Assembly (NCBI GenBank): GCA_035541015.1
Contig: DATLFM010000039.1
Location: forward strand, 1 to 34,746
Length of the DNA stretch: 34,746 nucleotides
Reading direction: 5' to 3'
Source of the DNA: Candidatus Thermoplasmatota archaeon
Lineage (GTDB): Archaea; Thermoplasmatota; SW-10-69-26; JACQPN01; JAIVGT01
Below the pieces are notes generated by a model that had not been told where the DNA came from, searched no databases, and was given only the letters and a program-made list of their open reading frames with translations. How positions within the stretch are numbered: position 1 is the first letter of the stretch; every line of letters starts with the position of its first letter. Below, piece by piece: positions 23,302 through 29,990 of the stretch. The position numbers were made by a program, and so were the translations under genes.

Positions 23302-23970
23302 ATGGTGCTAGGGCCCGAAGCCGTCACGACCTTCGCCAGCGTTGCCAGCACGGCGTTTGCCCTCCTGCTGGGCGCGCGGTTCCTCCTCGCGGCCCAACGC
23401 CTGGGGGGCCTTGCCGTCCTCCGGCTGCCGGGCCTTGGCTTCCTGGGACTGGCGCTCTCGGCCCCCCTCACGCTTCCGGCCATCCTCGACTCGCCCTACG
23501 GTGGCTGGCACGTCCTGCACCTCGTCCTCCAGGTCGCGTCCTTCACGGCGATCGCCCTTGGGTACCTGCTGCGCGCGCGCCACGGCGACTCGCCCGAGCG
23601 CGAGCCCACGATCGCCTACCACGTCCTGCTGCTTTGCGCGGTGGCCCTCCTCGTCCCCTTCGCGGTGCTCTCGCTCACGCAGACGAGCCTGCGGGCCGCC
23701 GTCACGGTGGGCCACAGCTTCACGGCCCTTCTCGTGGCCGGCGTCACGGCCCACCTTGCGGCAAGCGGCCGGACGAGCCTCAACCGCGCCCTCGTCGTCG
23801 TCGGCTACGGCTGGCTTGCCGCAAGCCAGGTTTTCCTCGCCGCCGTGGCCGTGGCCGACGCGGGCCTGCGGTCGACGCTCTTCACGGCGGCGAACCTCGC
23901 CCTCGTCGTCGGCCTGGCCGCCCTGCTGCTTGCGATGGCCCGCGACGCGCGGGGAGGGTCCGCCCAATGA
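23302..23970 (+). CDS. Seven-helix integral membrane protein
   Basis: This 222-residue protein starts at ATG 23302; GTG 23290 is an alternative. Seven hydrophobic segments are visible at about 8-30, 40-60, 70-92, 103-125, 133-153, 162-184 and 192-212. They are separated by short loops, of which the one after segment 3 (RARHGDSPEREPT) is the most charged. No transporter or enzyme signature is recognised. Its TGA overlaps the ATG of a small winged-helix protein (ATGA), so the two are coupled. A membrane sensor feeding a DNA-binding partner is one possible reading, inferred from position only. Confidence 0.75.
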   Translation: MVLGPEAVTTFASVASTAFALLLGARFLLAAQRLGGLAVLRLPGLGFLGLALSAPLTLPAILDSPYGGWHVLHLVLQVASFTAIALGYLLRARHGDSPEREPTIAYHVLLLCAVALLVPFAVLSLTQTSLRAAVTVGHSFTALLVAGVTAHLAASGRTSLNRALVVVGYGWLAASQVFLAAVAVADAGLRSTLFTAANLALVVGLAALLLAMARDARGGSAQ

Positions 23971-24248
23971 CGCGTGACCGCGTCGCCATCTACGCGGACA
24001 TCCTGCGGGCCGTGAAGGCCCAGGGCGGCGAGGGCGCCAAGATCACGCCCGTGCAGCTTGAGGCGAACCTGCCAAGCGACCGCATGCGACGCTACCTCGC
24101 CGAGCTTGCGGAGGCGGGGCTTGTCACGGGGCCGCCCTGGAAGCTCACGGAGAAGGGCGAGACCTTCCTCCGGGAGTTCGCCCGCTTCCGGGGCTTCCTT
24201 GCCGACTTTGGCATCCTGCGCGACGACGACACCCGTGGCACGCGGTAA
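23967..24248 (+). CDS. Small winged-helix DNA-binding protein
   Basis: This 93-residue protein has the layout of the archaeal HTH_45-type winged helix: an N-terminal helix DRVAIYADILRAVKAQ, GAKITPVQLEANLPSDRMRRYLAELAEAGLV as helix-turn-helix, and KLTEKGETFLREFARFRGFL as wing plus final helix. It is a single-domain protein without membrane segments, probably a transcription regulator. It overlaps the end of the 7-TM gene and is followed within ~30 bp by the primase catalytic subunit gene, with which it may be cotranscribed. Confidence 0.85.
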   Translation: MTRDRVAIYADILRAVKAQGGEGAKITPVQLEANLPSDRMRRYLAELAEAGLVTGPPWKLTEKGETFLREFARFRGFLADFGILRDDDTRGTR

Positions 24249-24280
24249 CCTTGAAGCCGTCCGCGGCTCCTTGGCCCGCG

Positions 24281-25567
24281 ATGGGATCGCCCCCCGGCAC
24301 CTTGCCGTCGACCCAGGCACCCCCCGCCGCCGCGCTGTCTTCGCCGTCGCCCGCGCCGTCCTCGCCTCCCAACCCTGCGCTCGAAGCCGCGATCGCGCGA
24401 ACCGTCGAGTTCGTGAACGAGCGCCTCCGCGAGCACTACGCGCGGACCGACCCTTGGATGCCGCCGCGCTTTGGGCGGCGCGAATGGGGCTTCATGTACC
24501 TTGGCAAGCGCTTCGTCTCGCGTCACCTCGGATTCCGCTCCCGCGAAGAGCTGCAGCGTTTCCTCGTGCGCGACGTGCCGGCCCACGCCTACTACAGCAC
24601 AGCGTACTACGAGACGCCCGCCGCGCCCACCATGGAGGAGAAGCACTGGCTTGGCGCCGATCTCATCTTCGACCTCGACGCCGACCACCTGCCCGGCGCC
24701 GCGGGGCAGCCCTTCCACGAGCTTCTCGCGCGCGTGCGCGGCGAAGCGGTATGGCTCGTCGAGGAGTTCCTCCTTCGCGACTTCGGCTTCTCCAAGGACG
24801 ACCTTCGCATCGTCTTCTCGGGCGGACGCGGCTACCACGTCCACGTCACGCACCCCGACGTGCTGCCGCTTGGAAGCCCCGAGCGCCGCGAGATCGTCGA
24901 CTACGTGACGGCCAATGGGCTCGCGCTCGACACGCTCGTGCGGGAGCGGGCGTACATGCAGGACGAGTTCCGACGGAAGGCCCGCCGGGCGCCCGTCCTT
25001 CCCTCGGCCGACGAGCCCGGCTGGGGCGGGCGGCTCACGCGCGCAATCCTGCGGCGCGTCGACGCGCTGCGCGCCATGCCGGAGGAAGAGGCTCTGGCCG
25101 CGCTGCTTGCCGTTCCCGGCGTGGGAGAAAAGCGCGCGCGGGAGACGCTCGAAGCCGTGGCGCGAAAGCAAGCCGCGTCGGGCGAGGCCGTCTCCGCCGT
25201 CCTACCGAAGCCGCTCCTCGAGCGTTGGAAGCAGGAGGTCGCCGTCGAGACGGCCGGCGAGACGGACGAGCCCGTGACAAGCGACGTGAAGCGCCTCATC
25301 CGCCACCCGGGCTCGATCCACGGCAAGACGGGGCTTCGCGTGACGATCGTCCCGCTGGAGAACCTGCCGGCGTACGATCCGCTCGTCGACGCGGTTGCCT
25401 GGAGCGAGCGCGAGCCGCCGGTCCGGGTCAAGGTGGGAGCACCCGACCGCTTCCGTCTTGGGGGGCGCGAGTGGGACGTCGCGGCGGGCGAGCACGAGCT
25501 TCCGCTTGCCGCCGCCATGTTCATGATGCTGCGCCGCAAGGCGCTGTTTGCCGACGCGCCCGTCTAG
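24281..25567 (+). CDS. priS: DNA primase catalytic subunit PriS
   Basis: This protein of about 428 residues starts at ATG 24281; a TTG at 24251, just after the previous stop, would add ten residues. It synthesises primers together with PriL. The catalytic DxD is Asp131/Asp133 in FDLDADHL. The nucleotide-binding SGGRGYHVHV lies at about 179-188, and the third carboxylate is Asp335 in TSDVKRLIRHPGSIHGKTGL. An unusual region between about 245 and 325 contains LLAVPGVGEKRARETLEAVA, a helix-hairpin-helix-like element inside the primase fold. The first ~35 residues are Pro/Ala/Ser rich and probably disordered. The stop codon shares the tetranucleotide CTAG with the convergent lipoprotein gene. Confidence 0.95.
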   Translation: MGSPPGTLPSTQAPPAAALSSPSPAPSSPPNPALEAAIARTVEFVNERLREHYARTDPWMPPRFGRREWGFMYLGKRFVSRHLGFRSREELQRFLVRDVPAHAYYSTAYYETPAAPTMEEKHWLGADLIFDLDADHLPGAAGQPFHELLARVRGEAVWLVEEFLLRDFGFSKDDLRIVFSGGRGYHVHVTHPDVLPLGSPERREIVDYVTANGLALDTLVRERAYMQDEFRRKARRAPVLPSADEPGWGGRLTRAILRRVDALRAMPEEEALAALLAVPGVGEKRARETLEAVARKQAASGEAVSAVLPKPLLERWKQEVAVETAGETDEPVTSDVKRLIRHPGSIHGKTGLRVTIVPLENLPAYDPLVDAVAWSEREPPVRVKVGAPDRFRLGGREWDVAAGEHELPLAAAMFMMLRRKALFADAPV

Positions 25568-26136
25568 GCTTCCGCCGGGGCTTCGGCCGCCGGGCCGCGC
25601 AGAGCGAGCACGGTCGTGTCGGCCGAGTAGTCGGCCACGACCGTGAGGCCGAGTTGGTTGGCCACGACGACGCTCCAGTCGCCGGCCCCGAGGCCCTTGG
25701 ACAGGCGGATCGTGCACTCGAGCTTCTTGTTCACGGCCGGCTCGATGGCGCCGCAGCCTTCCTCGCGGCTGTTGGCCGCGCGCTCGTCTTTGGCGTCGTA
25801 GAGGAACAGAATGGGCGGGTGGTTGCCCGTGTACGTGACCGTGTAGACGACGACGATCTCGACGGCGTCCTCCACGACGGGGAAGGGCCACTCGTGGATG
25901 AGGCCGATCTGGGCGTTGGGGTCCGGAAGCCGTCCCTCGAACACGCGCTGGAAGGCGACGTACGTCTCGGTCGCGTTGTCGACCTCGTCCACGATCTCGC
26001 CCGGTTCGCGGTCGAGACGATCGCCCAGGCCCTCGTTCGAGGCAGGATCGACGCTCTCGTCGGCCCCGAGGCAGCCGGCCAAGAGCGGGGCAGTGAGGAG
26101 AAGCGCAACCACGGGTCGCCACGATGTGCTAAGCAT
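25564..26136 (-). CDS. Membrane-anchored lipoprotein of unknown function (copy 1)
   Basis: This 190-residue protein begins with a signal peptide and lipobox LLAGC; Cys22 should be lipid-modified and anchor the protein outside the cell. After an acidic linker comes DEVDNATE, which also occurs in the lipoprotein at 26639-27175. The rest looks like a single beta-sandwich domain (EIVVVYTVTYTGNHPPILFLYD, CTIRLSKGLGAGDWSVVVANQ). No enzyme motif is seen. The ATG at 26136 is preceded by a TATA-like AGAATAAGAT ~29 bp upstream, implying a nearly leaderless mRNA. It converges on priS with overlapping stops. Confidence 0.8.
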   Translation of the reverse strand: MLSTSWRPVVALLLTAPLLAGCLGADESVDPASNEGLGDRLDREPGEIVDEVDNATETYVAFQRVFEGRLPDPNAQIGLIHEWPFPVVEDAVEIVVVYTVTYTGNHPPILFLYDAKDERAANSREEGCGAIEPAVNKKLECTIRLSKGLGAGDWSVVVANQLGLTVVADYSADTTVLALRGPAAEAPAEA

Positions 26137-26160
26137 TGGGAACTCATCTCAGTTTCAGGT

Positions 26161-26170
26161 ATCTTATTCT
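26161..26170 (-). promoter_or_regulatory. TATA-like box for lipoprotein copy 1
   Basis: Minus-strand AGAATAAGAT centred ~29 bp upstream of ATG 26136. Confidence 0.45.
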
Positions 26171-26198
26171 TGTTGTACGAGCGGCGTACATTCCCAAG

Positions 26199-26471
26199 CT
26201 ACGTACTGGCGCCGATACACTTGATCCCGAAAACCCAGCCGTCCTCTTTGTACGCACCGATACAGAAGTCGTTCATGTCGCCCTGCCAGCCGGCGCAAAT
26301 ATAGCTTTGTGTTTGGGCTACCAAAATAGGCACGGCCTGCCCTTGGTACGCCACGCCCACGTCTCCATTTGCGGAATAAACCCCATCGCAATCCGAGACG
26401 GCAATCGCACTCGGAATCAAGAAAACGGCCGCAATCAATAGAAATACACACAAGAGTGCCCTATGTGCCAA
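26199..26471 (-). CDS. Small exported protein of unknown function
   Basis: About 90 residues are predicted from TTG 26471. The start is chosen for GGGTGA at 26476-26481 and a TATA-like AGCTTTAAGCAC ~36 bp upstream. An in-frame TTG at 26522 lacks such signals. The N-terminus (RALLCVFLLIAAVFLIPSAIAV) is a signal peptide. The remainder is short, Gly- and aromatic-rich, with cysteines in SDCDGVY, YICAGW, DFCIGAY and IKCIGAS that could form two disulfides. No family is recognised. Base composition is clearly more AT-rich than the surrounding genes, which may mean recent acquisition. It lies between two lipoprotein genes on the same strand. Confidence 0.6.
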   Translation of the reverse strand: MAHRALLCVFLLIAAVFLIPSAIAVSDCDGVYSANGDVGVAYQGQAVPILVAQTQSYICAGWQGDMNDFCIGAYKEDGWVFGIKCIGAST

Positions 26472-26501
26472 CCCTTCACCCGCGACCCAATTGGTTGGAA
26501 T

Positions 26502-26513
26502 GTGCTTAAAGCT
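26502..26513 (-). promoter_or_regulatory. TATA-like box for the small exported protein
   Basis: Minus-strand AGCTTTAAGCAC lies ~36 bp before TTG 26471 and supports the short start. Confidence 0.4.
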
Positions 26514-26638
26514 TCCCGACAAAGCCAGGGCGGCGATTGCATCAGGGCAATGACGGAATTTGGGTTCAATTATTCAAGCCCGGAATGCGCGTGCCCGGAA
26601 CTCCGCCGTAGAAGATGCCCCCGGCTGTTTCAAGCAAG

Positions 26639-27175
26639 TCAGGCTGGAACTTCCTGCGAAACCATCATTTTCCACTGGATTTGGGCAGGTCCAATCGCGT
26701 TGCCGAAGAAGCGGATGGTCCACTCACCGGCCTTCGGGGTCTTGATTGAGTATTGGCCCGATCCGGCGGACGTACTGAACGAATCCTCACAACCGCTGTT
26801 TGGGCTGCAATCGGGATCGGCAACGAGGACCATCACGTCGCCGCCTTGGGTCGTCACATCCAAAAGAATCTCCCTGGTTTCCTCCCCGGCTTCGAAGCGC
26901 TGGACCGTTTGACTTGCACTTGGCGCGTTCACGGGCCCCACGGTGACGATCGTGCCGGAATACTCCTGCTTCTTCCAGACGTACTCCGAAGCGTCCTCCG
27001 TCGCGTTGTCAACCTCGTCTGCCGCGTCGCCGGGGTTCACGCCGCCCGTCGGGTCCTGCGTCGCGGGGTCCACGGGCTCGCCTGGCGCCTCGCCACCCAG
27101 GCAGCCGGCCAGGAAGGGGGCTGCAAGAAGCATGGCTAGGACGGAAAGCTTCCGGGCGGACGACGGCCTGGACAT
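26639..27175 (-). CDS. Membrane-anchored lipoprotein of unknown function (copy 2)
   Basis: This 178-residue protein starts at ATG 27175 and has a signal peptide with lipobox FLAGC (Cys25). An acidic, Pro-rich linker and DEVDNATE follow, the same octapeptide found in the lipoprotein at 25564. The globular part (EYSGTIVTVGPVNAPSASQ, EILLDVTTQGGDVMVLVADPDC, GQYSIKTPKAGEWTIRFFGN) reads as a jelly-roll or pre-peptidase C-terminal-like beta domain, which often binds surfaces. That fold call is tentative. The two lipoproteins are probable distant paralogues. A TATA-like box lies ~38 bp upstream, and the gene is divergent from the FAH-family hydrolase. Confidence 0.8.
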   Translation of the reverse strand: MSRPSSARKLSVLAMLLAAPFLAGCLGGEAPGEPVDPATQDPTGGVNPGDAADEVDNATEDASEYVWKKQEYSGTIVTVGPVNAPSASQTVQRFEAGEETREILLDVTTQGGDVMVLVADPDCSPNSGCEDSFSTSAGSGQYSIKTPKAGEWTIRFFGNAIGPAQIQWKMMVSQEVPA

Positions 27176-27208
27176 GACTGCACCTTCGCGGCCCGGTCGT
27201 CATCAAGG

Positions 27209-27217
27209 CAAATAAGA
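27209..27217 (-). promoter_or_regulatory. TATA-like box for lipoprotein copy 2
   Basis: Minus-strand TCTTATTTG is centred ~38 bp upstream of ATG 27175 in otherwise GC-rich DNA. Confidence 0.45.
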
Positions 27218-27256
27218 TTTGTGGTCCCGTCGGCCAGCAGCCCTTCTCCTGTCGTT

Positions 27257-27280
27257 CCTCTTTTAGGGTCATAAAAGAGG
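27257..27280. promoter_or_regulatory. Perfect inverted repeat in the divergent promoter region
   Basis: CCTCTTTTA and TAAAAGAGG form a perfect 9-bp inverted repeat around a 6-nt spacer. It sits between the divergent lipoprotein and FAH-family genes. The right arm could itself serve as a TATA box for the plus-strand genes, so this may be an operator overlapping a promoter. Confidence 0.5.
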
Positions 27281-27300
27281 CCGCCGCGCAGCGGTAGAAA

Positions 27301-27308
27301 CGTATAGG
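27301..27308 (+). promoter_or_regulatory. TATA-like box for the FAH-family gene
   Basis: CGTATAGG is centred about 25 bp upstream of GTG 27329, the distance expected for a leaderless archaeal transcript. Confidence 0.4.
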
Positions 27309-27328
27309 GCCCGCCCGCATGCGCCCTC

Positions 27329-28003
27329 GTGGGCTGGGTCCGGCTCCGCGGAGAGGCGCATCCGATCCCCGTCGGCAAGATCGTCTGCCTGGGGCAAAAC
27401 TACGCCGAGCACGCGCGCGAGATGGGCAACCCCAACGCGCCCGAGTTCTTCTTCTTCCTCAAGCCCGCCTCGGCCATCGTCCACGACGGCGAGCCCATCC
27501 TGATCCCGCCGGGCGTGGGCCGGGTGGACCATGAGGTGGAGCTTGCCGTCGTGATCGGCTCCACCGCGCGCAACGTGCCCGTCGCGCGCGCGATGGACCA
27601 CGTGCTCGGGTACGCCCCGTTGCTCGACGTCACCGCACGCGAGCTGCAGGCGCAGGCGAAGAAGCAGGGTCGGCCGTGGACGGCGTCGAAGGGCTTCGAC
27701 ACGTTTGCGCCGGTGGGCACGGTCGTGCCCCGCGCCGACGTTCCCGACCCGCACGCGCTTGCGATCGAGCTTCGGGTGAACGACCAGATCCGCCAGCGGG
27801 GGTCCACCTCGCAGATGGTCGCCCGCATCCCCGAGGCCATCGCGCGGGTCTCCGAGGTCATGACACTGGAGCGGGGAGACATCCTCGCGACGGGCACGCC
27901 TGCGGGCGTCGGGCCGCTTCATCCGGGCGACCTGGCGGTGGCGCGCATCGAGCGGGTGGGCACGCTTTCGAACCCCGTCCGTGCGCAACCGAAAGGCACG
28001 TAA
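27329..28003 (+). CDS. Fumarylacetoacetate hydrolase family protein
   Basis: This 224-residue protein belongs to the FAH superfamily, which hydrolyses or hydrates 1,3-dioxo acids such as acylpyruvates using Mg2+. Visible are IVCLGQNYAEHAREMG, the substrate-loop region FFFLKPASAIV, the metal-binding DHEVELAVVIG, SKGFDTFAPVGT and the C-terminal GDILATGTPAGVGPL. It is a stand-alone FAH domain of typical length. The GTG 27329 start fits the family N-terminus; an ATG at 27319 is out of frame. The specific substrate is unknown. The GINS gene begins 23 bp after its stop, so it heads a plus-strand run. Confidence 0.92.
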   Translation: MGWVRLRGEAHPIPVGKIVCLGQNYAEHAREMGNPNAPEFFFFLKPASAIVHDGEPILIPPGVGRVDHEVELAVVIGSTARNVPVARAMDHVLGYAPLLDVTARELQAQAKKQGRPWTASKGFDTFAPVGTVVPRADVPDPHALAIELRVNDQIRQRGSTSQMVARIPEAIARVSEVMTLERGDILATGTPAGVGPLHPGDLAVARIERVGTLSNPVRAQPKGT

Positions 28004-28026
28004 CCCCGCCCGGGACTACGCGACGC

Positions 28027-28701
28027 GTGCAGGCTCCGCTCTCCTACGAGTCCATCCAGGACCGGTTGAAGCGCGAGAGCCGCTCGGCCGGCCTCCAGAA
28101 GATGGAGTCGTCGTTCTTCGGGGACCTCGAGCGTCACCTGCGGGGGCTCCAGGAGGATTACCTGCGCGAGCAGTCGCGCGCGCCCGGCTCGGGCAAGGGG
28201 ACGATCCTGCACGACGAGCTCTCGAACATCCGCCACGTCGCCGAGGCCCTCTACGAGGCCCGCGAGCGCAAGGTCGTGGCGCGCGCGCTCACGGCCGCGC
28301 GCGGGGGCAACCTCGACACGACGAACATGCTCAAGGAGGAGGTCGACCTCGCGCACCGTCTCCTCGAGACGCTCCGCGAGGCGCGGCGGGGTCTCTTGCG
28401 CCGCCCGGAAGCCGCTCTTTCCACGCCCGCCGCGCCTGCCCCCGATCCCGCGCCCGTTGCGCCCGCGGCGACGGCGAGCGAGGCCCCAGCCTCGGTCGAG
28501 GCCGCGCCGGCCCCCGCGTCCCCGGCGCCGCGGGCGGCCGTGCGCGTCCTCGTGCGCCTCCTCGAATCCGTGCCTCCGTTTACCGCAAGCGACCTTCGCA
28601 CGTACACGCTTGCTCGCGGCGACGTCGTGAGCCTTCCCCGCGACGCGGCCCGCGCGCTCACGATGCACGGAAAGGCCGTGGAGATACGGCCGACGGCGTA
28701 G
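28027..28701 (+). CDS. GINS complex subunit (archaeal Gins51/Gins15 type)
   Basis: This 224-residue protein starts at GTG 28027. GINS links MCM helicase, primase and polymerase in the archaeal replisome. The N-terminal helical A domain spans roughly residues 1-130 (LSYESIQDRLKRESRSAGL, ERHLRGLQEDYLREQ, ILHDELSNIRHVAEALYEARERKVV). A Pro/Ala-rich linker (about 136-172) leads to the small C-terminal B domain (VRVLVRLLESVPPFTASDL, YTLARGDVVSLPRDAARAL). A-then-B order is the Gins51 arrangement. The ribosome-binding site of tiaS (GGAGGCGAGG) begins at its last stop base. Assignment rests on the B-domain pattern and helical layout. Confidence 0.85.
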   Translation: MQAPLSYESIQDRLKRESRSAGLQKMESSFFGDLERHLRGLQEDYLREQSRAPGSGKGTILHDELSNIRHVAEALYEARERKVVARALTAARGGNLDTTNMLKEEVDLAHRLLETLREARRGLLRRPEAALSTPAAPAPDPAPVAPAATASEAPASVEAAPAPASPAPRAAVRVLVRLLESVPPFTASDLRTYTLARGDVVSLPRDAARALTMHGKAVEIRPTA

Positions 28702-28715
28702 GAGGCGAGGATCCC

Positions 28716-29990
28716 TTGTGGATCGGCATCGACGACACGGACAGCCGCCGCGGCGGCTGCACGACGTACCTCTCCAACCGCATTCGGGAAGCCTTCCCCG
28801 AGCTCACGCTTGCGCAACCCCCTTCGCTCGTTCGCTTGAACCCCATGGTTCCGTGGAAGACGCGCGGGAACGGCGCAGTGGCGATGCGGTTTGAGGGCGC
28901 GCTTTCCCTGGACGAGGCCTACCGGCGGGTGGAGTCCGTCGTGCGGACGCTTTGCGACTTGTCGGACGCGGACACGAACCCGGGCATCGTGGTTGCAAGG
29001 CGCCCGCCGCCGCGCTCGTTCTACGAAGCGGCCGTCCGGCGCATCGTGACGCGGGCGGAGGCCGACGCCGCGCTCGCCGGCTGCGACGCGCGCGCGGGAG
29101 GCTTCAACGGCGCGCTTGGCGTGATCGGCGCCACGGCTGCCGTGGCCTGGACGCCCGACGCGAACGCCAGCTGGGAGCTCGTGGCGTACCGCGCGCGGAA
29201 TCGGTGGGGCTCGCCGCGCGCGGTGGACGCGCGCTCGGTGGCCGACATGGCGACGGCGTTCCCGTCCACGTTCGACAGCTACGACTTCGAGAACGACGAG
29301 GTGGTCATGGTCCCCGGCTCGCCGTGCCCGGTCCTGTGGGGCATCCGCGGCGACGACCCGGAGGACCTGCCGCAAGCGGCCGCGCGCGTGCGAGGCGAGG
29401 TGCCCTCCGAACGCACGCTCTTTCGCACGAACCACGGGACGGACGATCACCTCGTGAGCCGCCGCGTGGCCGACATCGGCACGTTCGAGTCCGTGCGGGT
29501 GGCCGGGCGCGTGACGAGCCGGCCGGAAAACCTGCCGGGTGGCCACGTCCGCTTCGATCTGGAAGATTCCACGGGGACCGTGACTTGTCTTGCGTTTGAG
29601 CCCACGAAGGGATTCCGCCACGTCGTACGCAAGCTTTCGGCGGGAGACGGGATCGTCGCCTGCGGCGGCGTCGGCCCGCGACGCGCGATCCACCTGGAGA
29701 AGCTTTGCGTGCAGGCGCTTGCCGCTCCGCGCCCGCGAGCGGTCGAAAATCCGCGATGCCCGTCGTGCGGTCGCGCGGCCAAGAGCGCGGGGGCGCTTGC
29801 GCCGTACCGCTGTCGACGCTGCGGCGTCCGCATTCCCCGCGGCGCGGCGGTCCTCGCCGCGGCGCCGCGCGAGCTTGCGCCCGGCTGGTACGAGGTGCCC
29901 GCGCGGGCGCGCCGCCACCTTGCCATGCCGCTTGCGCGCGCGACGCGACGAAACCTTCTTCCGCCCGCGCCGGCCTTGCTCGCGGCGTGA
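28716..29990 (+). CDS. tiaS: tRNA(Ile2) 2-agmatinylcytidine synthetase TiaS
   Basis: This 424-residue enzyme attaches agmatine to C34 of the AUA-reading isoleucine tRNA using ATP, essential for decoding AUA in archaea. The N-terminus LWIGIDDTDSRRGGCTTYL is the family signature. The kinase-like and ferredoxin-like parts extend to about residue 260. An OB-fold follows (VRVAGRVTSRPENLPGGHVRF, GTVTCLAFEP), and a C-terminal zinc ribbon has Cys348, Cys351, Cys366 and Cys369. The TTG 28716 start is chosen because GGAGG lies ~10 bp upstream and the DDTD motif must be near the N-terminus. The TGA overlaps the GTG of kae1-bud32 (GTGA). Confidence 0.95.
   Translation: MWIGIDDTDSRRGGCTTYLSNRIREAFPELTLAQPPSLVRLNPMVPWKTRGNGAVAMRFEGALSLDEAYRRVESVVRTLCDLSDADTNPGIVVARRPPPRSFYEAAVRRIVTRAEADAALAGCDARAGGFNGALGVIGATAAVAWTPDANASWELVAYRARNRWGSPRAVDARSVADMATAFPSTFDSYDFENDEVVMVPGSPCPVLWGIRGDDPEDLPQAAARVRGEVPSERTLFRTNHGTDDHLVSRRVADIGTFESVRVAGRVTSRPENLPGGHVRFDLEDSTGTVTCLAFEPTKGFRHVVRKLSAGDGIVACGGVGPRRAIHLEKLCVQALAAPRPRAVENPRCPSCGRAAKSAGALAPYRCRRCGVRIPRGAAVLAAAPRELAPGWYEVPARARRHLAMPLARATRRNLLPPAPALLAA

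Noticed and set aside
24058-26304. A 748-codon plus-strand frame
   Set aside because: It overlaps priS and the lipoprotein in other frames; composition is Arg/Ala-rich with no domain pattern.
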